Origin: JAKQHY01 sp034429475 | GTDB lineage: Bacteria; Chloroflexota; Anaerolineae; B4-G1; SLSP01 | DNA: 53,912 bases | Reading direction: 5' to 3' | Assembly (NCBI GenBank): GCA_034429475.1 | Contig: DAOUGD010000278.1 | Location: 1-53,912, forward strand | Shown: positions 1-7,088 of the stretch, in pieces | Layout of the letters: each line of letters starts with the position of its first letter | Numbering within the stretch: position 1 is the stretch's first letter | Notes under the pieces: model-generated | Databases searched by the model: none | The model's input: the letters and a program-made list of their open reading frames with translations, nothing else | What the model was told of the DNA's origin: nothing | Position numbers and translations under genes: made by a program

Positions 1-270
1 TGGAAGGCATTGCCTAGCGCATCCTGCTCCGACTGGGGCGTGACCTGGGCGGTAATGTCGCCCAGGGCCAGGCGATCGGCAGCAATGGACATCGTCTTCT
101 GGTAGCCGAGCATCCGTTGGAAGGCGTTGCCTAGTGCGTCCTGCTCAGATTGGGGGGTGATCTGGGCGCTCATATCGCCGAGAGCCAGATTGTCGGCGGC
201 AGCGGCCATGGTCTGGAGATAGGCCATCATTTGGCGGAAGGCGTCGGCCAGTTGTCCCACTTCATCGTCG
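1..270 (-). repeat. 117-bp in-frame tandem repeats encoding poly-HAMP units
   Basis: A unit of 117 bp (39 codons) recurs with its left edges near 1, 118 and 235. The first two copies are nearly identical at DNA level and the third is clearly diverged. Each encodes one compact HAMP-like helix-connector-helix unit. The array runs off the window, so the copy number is unknown. Confidence 0.8.
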
Positions 271-1304
271 GCCCGATGGCCGATCGTTTGGTTAAGGTCG
301 CCTCTGGCAATGGCCTGCGATGTGACGGCCAGCTCTTTGATGGGATGGACAATCCGGCTCACGGCAAAGTTTCCCGATATACCGGCGGTCGCCGCGGCTA
401 TCACGCTCAATCCGACGATCAGGCCAAGGGTCGTGATGGCAAGATTGAGCGCCTTGAAGAAGTCTTTCTCTGCCACTATGTAGAGTTTTTGCCCGCCCAA
501 CTCGAGGGACTCAGCAGCCAGAACGACGCGCTTGTCGCTATTCAGGCCGCGCTGGATGCCTTTCTGGGTTAAAATAGTAAACGTGTTGCCACCCAACACT
601 ATCGAGGGATCGCGATGGGCGACAACATGCTGTGCATCATCCACAATGTAGACGCTTTCCCCATCGTCTGCCTCGGCATCGAAATCGGCGATCAGAGTCC
701 AGATGGGTTTGGTCCGTACTTCGGCGACCAGAACGCCGATGACCTTTTCGGTGAACGGATCGGACATGGGCACCGCGATAATCATAAAAGGCTCGTTGGT
801 CATCGGGTCCGTCTGCAACGGGCTATAATAACTGACATTTTGCTCTTTGGGCACCTGGAACTCATCCGCCTCTGAACGGTTCCCCAACTCTTCGCGGGAA
901 TAGATTTCCTTGCGCGAGAAGTGGATTTTTTCGTTTCCCGCCTCGTCGAGCAGGATGATGTCCTCGAAAGCGGAATTGTGCGCGAGCAATCCCCGCAAGG
1001 TAAGCTCCTGTTGGGCAGAAGGCATATCCATCACACTATGCACGTCGGCCACGACGCGCATTTCGGTCTCGATCCCCTGGATATAGGCCTCCACCGCAAT
1101 GGCGATCCGTTGAGCCTGCTGCTCTTGCAAGTTCAGCACTTGTTGGAGTTGCACACTGTAGCTGTACACACCCAGCACAAGCCCTACCACAAGCAAAGGT
1201 GCGACGGCCAGGGTTACAAAAATCACAGTCAGACGCGCCTGAATATTGTTGGACAATTTGGGCATTTTTGCAGAGGTCCTCGGGCGGTTTGAAGTCTTTT
1301 TCAT
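1..1304 (-). CDS. Membrane sensor protein with extracellular cache-like domain and tandem HAMP repeats, C-terminus outside the window
   Basis: The frame is open from an ATG at 1304, preceded by a GAGGTGA ribosome site, to the window edge (about 434 residues), so the output domain is missing. Residues 1-24 are basic and cytoplasmic. TM1 spans about 25-48 (VIFVTLAVAPLLVVGLVLGV). An extracellular sensor of about 220 residues contains SYYSPLQTDPMTNEP and FMIIAVPMSDPFTEKVIGVLV, as in dCache domains. TM2 lies near 290-315. A canonical HAMP follows (HPIKELAVTSQAIARGDLNQTIG, then DDEVGQLADAFRQM), and then two shorter HAMP-like units of 39 residues, each with LALGD and SEQDALGNAFQRM. Proteins built this way end in a methyl-accepting, histidine kinase or cyclase module, and which one cannot be decided here. 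It lies 75 bp downstream of a substrate-binding lipoprotein on the same strand, so the two may form a ligand-sensing pair. Confidence 0.85.
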   Translation of the reverse strand, partial: MKKTSNRPRTSAKMPKLSNNIQARLTVIFVTLAVAPLLVVGLVLGVYSYSVQLQQVLNLQEQQAQRIAIAVEAYIQGIETEMRVVADVHSVMDMPSAQQELTLRGLLAHNSAFEDIILLDEAGNEKIHFSRKEIYSREELGNRSEADEFQVPKEQNVSYYSPLQTDPMTNEPFMIIAVPMSDPFTEKVIGVLVAEVRTKPIWTLIADFDAEADDGESVYIVDDAQHVVAHRDPSIVLGGNTFTILTQKGIQRGLNSDKRVVLAAESLELGGQKLYIVAEKDFFKALNLAITTLGLIVGLSVIAAATAGISGNFAVSRIVHPIKELAVTSQAIARGDLNQTIGHRADDEVGQLADAFRQMMAYLQTMAAAADNLALGDMSAQITPQSEQDALGNAFQRMLGYQKTMSIAADRLALGDITAQVTPQSEQDALGNAF

Positions 1305-1338
1305 AGTTCACCTCAAAGGTTAGCCTGGCAGAATGGAT

Positions 1339-1366
1339 GCCTGGGCCGCGTTCGCGCGGCCCAGGC
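1339..1366 (-). other. Perfect GC-rich hairpin between lipoprotein and sensor genes
   Basis: A 12-bp perfect stem (GCCTGGGCCGCG pairs with CGCGGCCCAGGC) closes on a 4-nt loop. It sits in the 75-bp spacer between two same-strand genes. No T-run follows on the minus strand, so it is more likely an mRNA-processing, stabilising or attenuating element than an intrinsic terminator. Part of the same motif (TGGGCCGCGCG) recurs at 1367-1377. Confidence 0.6.
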
Positions 1367-1379
1367 TGGGCCGCGCGAT

Positions 1380-2363
1380 TTAACGAATGACCATATCGGT
1401 TTGACGTAGAATTTCCGGCGAGACTTCGATGCCAATGACATTCGCTATTGGCAGGTTGACCCCCGAAAAGAAATCGGTCATTTCTACCGGCAGGTTAGCC
1501 GGTGAAGTTCCCTTCAGAATTTGATCGGCCATACGCGCGGCCTGTTCTTTCCCGGCAAGGGCCAGGTCAACGCCATAACTGGTCAAGATGCCATCGTTCA
1601 TAGCGGCCAGGTTGGGGCCGGAGGTAGGCAATTTCCGCTCGTTAGCCAGGGCGGCCCATTCTTTGATACGCACATTCACCGGGGTATCCGGCAAAAAGAA
1701 GACCGCATCGGCTTCCTCAGGAATAGCTTTGAAACCCGCTTCGACTTCCTCAGGATTGTTGGCCTCGCGCGTGATAAGCTCGACGCCCAGTTTGGCCGCA
1801 GCTTCGCTCACCGTTTTCAGGGCCGCCGTAGCCCCTTGATTGGTAGGGGTATAAACGATATAAAGTTTTTTGATCGTGGGCACTACTTGCAACAGCCATT
1901 CCAGGCGCCGCCCCTCCTGAGTACTGAATGTGACGCCGGTAAGGTTGCCGCCGGGTTGAGCCAGACTTTTCACAAGGCCGGCCCCCACCGGATCGGTCAA
2001 GGGGATGAAAAGCACCGGGATATCCGTATCGGCCGTGGCCCGTTGCGCCGCCTGGGCCGCGGACGTGGCGAGAGACAGAATCAAGTCAACCTTCTCTGCC
2101 ACCAACTTTTGCGCCTCTGGATCAAGCTTAGCGGTGTCGGTAATGGCCCCATGATAGACGTAAGTAAGGTTCTCGCCTTCAACGTAGCCCAGCGCCACCA
2201 TACCCTCTTTGAAACCTGTTACTACGGACTCAAGATTGGGAGAGGCTGAGAGGATGCCAATGGTGTAGATTTTCTCCTTTTTGCCGCAAGCCGGCAGCAA
2301 CATCCCCAACACAAGCAAGCCTACGAAGATGCCATACCAGGTTTTGCGTGTAATCTTGTTCAT
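1380..2363 (-). CDS. ABC transporter substrate-binding lipoprotein (COG2984, ABC_sub_bind family)
   Basis: This 327-residue protein is exported and lipid-anchored. Its signal sequence ends in the lipobox LLPAC, with Cys at residue 26. The mature part reads as a two-lobed periplasmic-binding fold. Early family motifs are TIGILSASPNLESVVTGFKEGM and GYVEGENLTY, followed by VDLILSLATSAAQAAQRATADTDIPVLFIPLTDPVGAGLV and by GGNLTGVTF. The family binds small ligands such as aromatic amino acids (TrpX/YtlA-like), and the ligand here is unknown. The start has a strong GGAGGTAAGG ribosome site. No permease or ATPase of the usual partner type is adjacent. Downstream is a membrane sensor, so the protein may present ligand to that sensor rather than to a transporter, as this family sometimes occurs fused to or beside signal-transduction proteins. 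Confidence 0.88.
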   Translation of the reverse strand: MNKITRKTWYGIFVGLLVLGMLLPACGKKEKIYTIGILSASPNLESVVTGFKEGMVALGYVEGENLTYVYHGAITDTAKLDPEAQKLVAEKVDLILSLATSAAQAAQRATADTDIPVLFIPLTDPVGAGLVKSLAQPGGNLTGVTFSTQEGRRLEWLLQVVPTIKKLYIVYTPTNQGATAALKTVSEAAAKLGVELITREANNPEEVEAGFKAIPEEADAVFFLPDTPVNVRIKEWAALANERKLPTSGPNLAAMNDGILTSYGVDLALAGKEQAARMADQILKGTSPANLPVEMTDFFSGVNLPIANVIGIEVSPEILRQTDMVIR

Positions 2364-2576
2364 GATATCCTTACCTCCTATTTGTGATGTGAATGATTAA
2401 ATGGTTATGTCCGGTTCAGTTATCGTCGTTGTTGAGTAGAGGGTTGAAGTAACTATGAAGGGGAGCTTTAAAACGGGATGGGGATACATCGTTGGGCAAG
2501 GCGAATGTATCCTAAACTATTTATCATTATAGGGGATTTATTTGATAAACGCAAATCAAACTTTCTGAAAAAAGGC

Positions 2577-2690
2577 GAAGCCAGACCTCAATAGACCCCA
2601 GCCGATACTCGCTATGCCGGGGACTCGATACTGGCTGGTGGGGCAATTTCCCCACGCCCATCAAAGACCCGCCATGTGCGGGCTTTTTTA
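2577..2690 (+). ncRNA. Candidate structured leader RNA ending in an intrinsic terminator
   Basis: This lies in a 500-bp gene-free stretch (2364-2864) upstream of the efflux operon. AGCCAG (2579-2584) pairs with CTGGCT (2631-2636) and encloses CCCC (2596-2599) with GGGG (2619-2622). A hairpin GTGGGG/CCCCAC (2638-2655) and a terminator (2668-2689) follow. Just upstream, a CAAA tract and a small hairpin with a GAAA-containing loop precede GCGAAGCC, which faintly resembles the start of GEMM (c-di-GMP-I) riboswitches, but the rest does not match that consensus. It could be a small RNA or a leader controlling the operon at 2865. No covariation has been tested. Elsewhere in the stretch, a perfect 8-bp stem GGATACAT/ATGTATCC lies at 2482-2512. 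Confidence 0.35.
2668..2689 (+). terminator. Intrinsic terminator upstream of the efflux operon
   Basis: CCCGC (2668-2672) pairs with GCGGG (2678-2682) and is followed by C and six T residues. No plus-strand gene ends just before it, so it terminates either a small RNA or an attenuated leader of the operon beginning at 2865. Confidence 0.55.
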
Positions 2691-2752
2691 CCTCACCCCA
2701 GATTACGACCCTGTAATCTCCCCGCAACCACCCTGAAACCTCGATGACGGAT

Positions 2753-2850
2753 ACTGGAAGCTGGAAACTAGAAACTGGAAGCTGGAAACTGGTTACTCAT
2801 AACCCATTTCCCATTTCCAATTTCTTGCTTCCTGTATCTTGCATCTTTTT
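2753..2850 (+). repeat. Heptamer tandem array, 14 units
   Basis: Fourteen contiguous degenerate 7-bp units run from ACTGGAA/GCTGGAA/ACTAGAA types at the left to TCTTGCT/TCCTGTA/TCTTGCA types at the right. The left half is purine-rich and the right half pyrimidine-rich, which gives a roughly mirrored, partly self-complementary block. It ends 2 bp before the AGGAGG ribosome site of the adaptor gene. Confidence 0.85.
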
Positions 2851-2864
2851 CAGGAGGTTACTGT

Positions 2865-4226
2865 ATGAAACGTGGGTGGATTGTTTTGTTGGTCATTTTG
2901 GGCTTGGCAGCAGTGGGCGGCGCGGGGTATTGGGGATCGCGCAGCGCGGAGGCGGAAGAGACGCCCGTGGTGGAAGCTCCGCCTGTCGTGTCGGTGACGC
3001 GCGGCGACGTGGCGCAGACGGTGACGGCGCCCGGTACGCTGGTGGGGACGCGCAAGCTCACGCTCGCGGCGGACGTGGGCGGGCGGCTGGCGGAGGTCAC
3101 GGTGCAGGCCGGCGATACGGTCAAAGCCGGGGACGTGGTGGCGCGGCTGGAAACCGACGATCTGGAGCAGGCCATCGCCAGGGCGAACCTGGGCTTACAG
3201 CAGGCACAACTGGAATTGGAGAAGCTGCAAAGGCCGGTGGACGAAGCCGACATCCGCGCCGCCGAGCACGCCATATCGCAGGCGGCTGCTGCGTTGGGGA
3301 TTGTCAACGCCAAACGCGACCAGACACTCGCGGGCGACCTGTTCCTCAACGGCCTGCCCAACGCGCGCATCGCGTACAACGACAAAAAGGAATGGTACGA
3401 ATCGCGCCAGCGCCTCTTCAACGAGGGCAAACTGGAATCCTACTGGTTCGTGGATGAGGCCCAGCGCGAATTCGAGGACGTGCAGAAGCACCTCCAGGCG
3501 CTTGAGGCCCAGGCCGCGCTCGACCAACGCAGCGCTGACAGCGAGGTGACGAAGGCCGCGCAAACCTACCAGGAAGCGCAAGACAAACTCGCCGCGCTAC
3601 AAAAAGGCCGCGATCCGCTGGAAGTGCAGGCCGCGCAGCTCAAAGTGCAGGAAGCGCAGATGGCCCTAGATAACGCACAGGCCGACTTGAAATCCGCCGT
3701 CATCGCCGCCCCCTTCGACGGGATCGTGCTGGCAGTCAAAGCGGCGGCGGGCGAGACCGTCAATGCTGGCGGCGCGCTCCTCGTCCTCAGCGACCCGCAG
3801 GCCGTCGAAATCGAGAGCAGCGTCATCGAAGAGGACTACCCGCTCGTCAAGGTCGGGCAGACGGCGGAACTGTTCTTCGACGCGCAGCCGGCCCTGGCGC
3901 TCACCGGAACCGTCGCGCGCCTTGTGCCGCAGCGGCTCGCTGGCGACCGCCCCCTGTATCCCGTCGTCATCGCCGTGGACGAACCATTGCCCCCCACCCT
4001 CGCGCCGGGGATGACGGTGGACGCCTCCCTCATCCTCGACGCCCGCGCCGCCGTCCTGCGCCTGCCGCGCGCCGTCGTCCGCGCCCGCAGCGATGGCACA
4101 GCGGTGGTCAAAGTGTGGGACGGCCAGGCCGTGACCGAGCACACCATCCAGGTCGGTCTGCGCGGCGATAGTTATGTAGAAATTCTCGACGGGCTGCAAG
4201 AAGGCGAGCAGGTGGTGGCGGAATGA
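2865..4226 (+). CDS. Efflux periplasmic adaptor / HlyD-family membrane fusion protein (MacA-like)
   Basis: The 453-residue adaptor is anchored by an N-terminal TM (residues 3-22). Its lipoyl/barrel-sandwich half-motif is GTLVGTRKLTLAADVGGRLAEVTVQAGDTVKAGDVVARLET, followed by a long alpha-hairpin with coiled-coil (about residues 105-280). The second lipoyl half is IAAPFDGIVLAVKAAAGETVNAGGALLVLSD. Beta-barrel and membrane-proximal domains end in VQVGLRGDSYVEILDGLQEGEQVV. It would link the ATPase-permease encoded next to an outer layer, or in a monoderm act as an extracellular chaperone of the exporter. AGGAGG sits 8 nt before the ATG. Its stop overlaps the next start as ATGA. The hairpin is longer than in many MacA proteins and may include a membrane-distal insertion. 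Confidence 0.9.
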   Translation: MKRGWIVLLVILGLAAVGGAGYWGSRSAEAEETPVVEAPPVVSVTRGDVAQTVTAPGTLVGTRKLTLAADVGGRLAEVTVQAGDTVKAGDVVARLETDDLEQAIARANLGLQQAQLELEKLQRPVDEADIRAAEHAISQAAAALGIVNAKRDQTLAGDLFLNGLPNARIAYNDKKEWYESRQRLFNEGKLESYWFVDEAQREFEDVQKHLQALEAQAALDQRSADSEVTKAAQTYQEAQDKLAALQKGRDPLEVQAAQLKVQEAQMALDNAQADLKSAVIAAPFDGIVLAVKAAAGETVNAGGALLVLSDPQAVEIESSVIEEDYPLVKVGQTAELFFDAQPALALTGTVARLVPQRLAGDRPLYPVVIAVDEPLPPTLAPGMTVDASLILDARAAVLRLPRAVVRARSDGTAVVKVWDGQAVTEHTIQVGLRGDSYVEILDGLQEGEQVVAE

Positions 4227-5092
4227 AGCAAGAAGCAAGAGGCAAGCAACAAGCAGCAAGGGAGAGGGATCAGCAAATCAGCGGATCGGCGGATCGGCGA
4301 ACGACGAATCACGAATCACGAATCACGAATCACGAGTTACGGACTACGGACTACGGACTACGAACTACGGATTATGTCATCGAAACGGAGAATTTATCGC
4401 GCACGTACCGTCTGGGCCCCACGGAGGTCAATGCGCTGCGCGGGGTGGATGTGCAGATCGCGGCGGGGGAGTTTGTGGCGTTGATGGGCGCGTCGGGCAG
4501 TGGGAAATCCACGCTGCTGCACCTGCTCGGCTGCCTGGATACGCCGACGGACGGCGTTTACCGCCTCGAAGGGCAGGACGTGAGCCGTCTCTCGCAGCGC
4601 GCCCGCGCCGCCGTGCGCAACCGGCGCATCGGCTTCGTCTTCCAGAGCTTCAACCTGCTGGCGCGGGCGGCGGCGCTGGATAACGTGATGCTGCCGTTGC
4701 TCTACCGGGGGCGCGTCAAGGGAGCGGCGCGGCAGGCGGCGGACGCTTTGGCCCGCGTAGGCCTGGCCGACCGCGCGGCCCATCGTCCGCAGGAGATGTC
4801 GGGCGGCGAGCGCCAGCGCGTCGCCATCGCCCGCGCCCTCGTCGCCGACCCGGCCATCCTCCTGGCCGACGAGCCGACGGGCAACCTCGACAGCCAGACC
4901 GGCGAAGACATCATGCAATTGCTGACCGCCCTCCACGCCGAAGGCCGCACCATTGTCATGGTCACACACGACGATCACGTCGCGGGTCACGCCGAGCGCA
5001 TCTTGCGCATGAAAGACGGGAGACTGGAAACTGGAAGCTCGAAACTCGATTCAGCATCCAGTATCAAGCATCCAGTAGCGAGGTGCCTATGA
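4223..5092 (+). CDS. MacB/LolD-type ABC transporter ATP-binding protein with repeat-encoded ends
   Basis: The protein has 289 residues. The canonical ATPase begins at VIETENLSRTY (residue 52) and carries Walker A GASGSGKST, Q-loop VFQSFN, signature MSGGERQRVAIARAL, Walker B AILLADEPTGNLD and H-loop MVTHD. It energises the FtsX-type permease encoded next. The only usable start in this frame is the ATG at 4223, which overlaps the adaptor stop as ATGA. There is no in-frame ATG, GTG or TTG between it and the core. Residues 1-51 are therefore probably translated, and nearly all of them (4226-4373) are encoded by short tandem repeats. The C-terminal tail after RMKDGR is likewise encoded by a heptamer array. 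Both extensions are hydrophilic and lie outside the known fold. Confidence 0.9.
   Translation: MKQEARGKQQAARERDQQISGSADRRTTNHESRITNHELRTTDYGLRTTDYVIETENLSRTYRLGPTEVNALRGVDVQIAAGEFVALMGASGSGKSTLLHLLGCLDTPTDGVYRLEGQDVSRLSQRARAAVRNRRIGFVFQSFNLLARAAALDNVMLPLLYRGRVKGAARQAADALARVGLADRAAHRPQEMSGGERQRVAIARALVADPAILLADEPTGNLDSQTGEDIMQLLTALHAEGRTIVMVTHDDHVAGHAERILRMKDGRLETGSSKLDSASSIKHPVARCL
4226..4373 (+). repeat. Short tandem arrays translated as the ATPase N-terminal extension
   Basis: Five GCAAG-type 7-bp units (4226-4260) are followed by 8-bp-period units of CAGCGGAT/CGGCGGAT type, then by ten 7-bp units (4304-4373: ACGAATC x4, ACGAGTT, ACGGACT x3, ACGAACT, ACGGATT). The frame stays open through all of them, giving a repetitive NHESRIT/NHELRTTDYGLRTTDY peptide. 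Confidence 0.88.
5020..5082 (+). repeat. Heptamer tandem array, 9 units
   Basis: Nine 7-bp units (GAGACTG, GAAACTG, GAAGCTC, GAAACTC, GATTCAG, CATCCAG, TATCAAG, CATCCAG, TAGCGAG). The left units (ACTGGA) are reverse complements of the right units (TCCAGT). The array encodes the C-terminal tail of the ATPase and ends just before the permease start. Confidence 0.85.
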
Positions 5093-6381
5093 CGCTCTTC
5101 AACACATTCAAAACGGCTTTCATCGGCCTGTGGACCAACAAACTGCGCGCGCTGCTGACGACGTTGGGCATCATCATCGGCGTGGCGTCGGTGATTGCGA
5201 TGCTGGCGCTCGGCAACGGTGCGCGGGCAGCGGTCGAAGCCAGCTTCCGCTTCCTCGGCGCCGACCAGGCGCAGATCAGCGAACGCCGCGACATCGAAGA
5301 CGGCCAATTCCGCCCGGTGGGGGAAAAGCTCACGTACAGCGATGGGTTGGCGCTGCCCGCGTCCGTCCCGCTGGTGCGGCGCGTCTCCATGGCGTTGGGC
5401 GGCTCGGCCAAAGTGCGCCGCGAGCGGGTGACGCTGGACATGGGTTTCGTCGCCACCACCGCCGACGCGCTGGAGCAAGTCGTCTCCACGGGAGATTACC
5501 AGCCGGTGGGCCACCCGGAGGGTGCGCCGCTCACGGTGGAGGATTTCATCAGCCAGGGACGGTTCTTTTCGCCGGCGGAAGTGGTGGACGGCGCCGCAGT
5601 CTGCGTGCTGGGAGCGCAGACCGCCGCGGACCTGTTTGAGGGCGACGACCCGGTGGGCGAAACCCTCTTCGTCAACCGGCTGCGCTGCCTGGTGGTGGGG
5701 GTGATCGCGGAACTGGAAAGCACAGATGCCGAAGAACGCTATCGCGGCAAACCGAACGAGGCGCTCTACATGCCCATCAGCACGGCCATCCGCGCCTTCT
5801 ACGAGACAGAGCCGTCGGTTGCCATCACGGCTTACGTGCGCGACGAAAAACAGATGAACGAGGCGAAGGCGCAAATCGCCGCTTACTTGCGGCAGCGGCA
5901 CGCCATTGAGAAGAACGAAGCGGGCAACTACGAGGACGATTTCGACATCACCACGCGGCAGGACATCCTCGGCGCGCAGCAGAAGGCGGCCAACACCTTC
6001 GCGCTGCTGCTGGCGGCGATGGCAGTGGTGTCGCTGGGCGTGGGCGGCATCGGCATCATGAATGTGATGTTGGTCAGCGTCACCGAGCGCACGCGCGAGA
6101 TCGGCACACGGCTGGCGGTCGGCGCGCAGCGCGGCGACATTGTGGGGCAATTTCTGCTGGAGGCCATCCTGCTGAGTGCGGGCGGCGGCGTGTTGGGGAT
6201 CGCCGTCGGCATCCTGACGATCCCCCTGGCAGCGGCCCTGAATCAAGGGATGGCGCTGCTCGCCCCGACCAGTATCCCCTTAGCGTTTGGGGTGGCGTTG
6301 TGTACCGGCGTGATCTTCGGATTATATCCGGCCCTGCGCGCCTCGCGGCTTGATCCCATAGAAGCGTTAAGGTACGAGTAA
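5089..6381 (+). CDS. MacB-like ABC transporter permease (FtsX/MacB_PCD family)
   Basis: The protein has 430 residues. TM1 lies at about 20-42 (LRALLTTLGIIIGVASVIAMLALGNGARAAVE). A large extracytoplasmic MacB_PCD-type domain spans roughly residues 45-290. Three C-terminal TMs form the FtsX domain, with VSLGVGGIGIMNVMLVSVTERTREIGTRLAVGA and a closing GLYPALRASRLDPIEALRYE, both hallmarks of the family. It would pair with the ATPase and adaptor upstream as a tripartite-type exporter of peptides, lipids or drugs; the substrate is unknown. The ATG at 5089 overlaps the ATPase stop (ATGA), which favours it over an in-frame GTG at 5083. Confidence 0.9.
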   Translation: MTLFNTFKTAFIGLWTNKLRALLTTLGIIIGVASVIAMLALGNGARAAVEASFRFLGADQAQISERRDIEDGQFRPVGEKLTYSDGLALPASVPLVRRVSMALGGSAKVRRERVTLDMGFVATTADALEQVVSTGDYQPVGHPEGAPLTVEDFISQGRFFSPAEVVDGAAVCVLGAQTAADLFEGDDPVGETLFVNRLRCLVVGVIAELESTDAEERYRGKPNEALYMPISTAIRAFYETEPSVAITAYVRDEKQMNEAKAQIAAYLRQRHAIEKNEAGNYEDDFDITTRQDILGAQQKAANTFALLLAAMAVVSLGVGGIGIMNVMLVSVTERTREIGTRLAVGAQRGDIVGQFLLEAILLSAGGGVLGIAVGILTIPLAAALNQGMALLAPTSIPLAFGVALCTGVIFGLYPALRASRLDPIEALRYE

Positions 6382-6385
6382 AGAA

Positions 6386-6448
6386 GCAAGAGGCAAGAGG
6401 CAAGAAGGAAATCCTGCATCCTGCATCTTGCATCCTGTAATCCCATAT
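6386..6448 (+). repeat. Heptamer tandem array, 9 units
   Basis: Units GCAAGAG x2, GCAAGAA, GGAAATC, CTGCATC x2, TTGCATC, CTGTAAT and CCCATAT fill the spacer between the permease stop and the next gene. GCAAGA at the left is the reverse complement of TCTTGC at the right. Confidence 0.85.
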
Positions 6449-6467
6449 CTATGAAAGAGAGGACACG

Positions 6468-7019
6468 ATGAAAGCAAAGTATCTTGTCGTTGGTTTGGTG
6501 ATGGTTTTGGTGTTGGGCGGCGCGGCGTTTGTAGCCGCGAGACTCCTGCAAAAGCCGGCGCAGGCCAGGAACGGCGTAGAGAGGGTCATCTCGGCGTCGG
6601 GCGACAGCGTCTTCACCAGCGTTGAGATGGAGATGGAACCCGCCCCCGAACTGCCGACTATCACATCCGATGCTTCCGGGATGATCAAACGCATCGAAGA
6701 CAACAGCATCTTTATCACGCCACACAACCCCGGTGAAATGGTGATGGCGGTGAGCGGCGAGGATGGCGAGATCATCATCCCCACCCCAGAGGGCGGCAGC
6801 ACGGAAATTGAGGTTGTCGTCACCCAAGACACGCAGGTTTACCGCGACGTCACGCAATTCCCATCGCTCGAAGAGGGTGCAGAGATGCCGGAGGTGATGC
6901 AGCAAAAGGTCGAACCGATCACACTGAATGACATCGGCGACCAGGGCAGCCTGGTCGTTTGGGGGCAGAAACGCGGCGACCGCATCGTCGCCGATGTGAT
7001 GGTGTATCACGGCTTCTAA
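6468..7019 (+). CDS. Small membrane-anchored protein of unknown function, DUF5666-like pattern (paralogue 1)
   Basis: The protein has 183 residues. An N-terminal TM or signal anchor spans residues 4-26 (YLVVGLVMVLVLGGAAFVAARLL), followed by an extracytoplasmic part. From SGMIKRIEDNSIFI onward it shows an OB-like pattern (GTI-x-I-x-N-x-I-x-I, then TEIEVVVTQDTQVYRDV, then LNDIGDQGSLVVWGQKRGDRIVADVMVY) that resembles DUF5666; this is inference from pattern, not a database match. It has the same architecture as the next gene, sharing I+DNS-FI, T-DT-+Y-DV and +RGDRIVA+-L/M-Y-GF. GAGAGGAC precedes the ATG. It belongs to the efflux operon and may be an accessory or sensing factor of the exporter. 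Confidence 0.72.
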   Translation: MKAKYLVVGLVMVLVLGGAAFVAARLLQKPAQARNGVERVISASGDSVFTSVEMEMEPAPELPTITSDASGMIKRIEDNSIFITPHNPGEMVMAVSGEDGEIIIPTPEGGSTEIEVVVTQDTQVYRDVTQFPSLEEGAEMPEVMQQKVEPITLNDIGDQGSLVVWGQKRGDRIVADVMVYHGF

Positions 7020-7024
7020 TACTG

Positions 7025-7062
7025 GAAGCCGGTGGCCGGATCGGATTCCGGCTACCGGCTTC
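7025..7062 (+). other. Intercistronic hairpin
   Basis: GAAGCCGGTGGCCGGA (7025-7040) pairs with TCCGGCTACCGGCTTC (7047-7062), giving a 16-bp stem with one G-U pair and a 6-nt loop. There is no clear T-run. It lies between the two paralogous genes and could stabilise or process the transcript. Confidence 0.65.
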
Positions 7063-7088
7063 TACTCCCACAGTAGATGAGAAATGCT

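Noticed and set aside
2527..2727. Minus-strand 66-codon frame upstream of the efflux operon
   Set aside because: No ribosome site, no recognisable family, and it overlaps the terminator and the RNA-like stems on the other strand.
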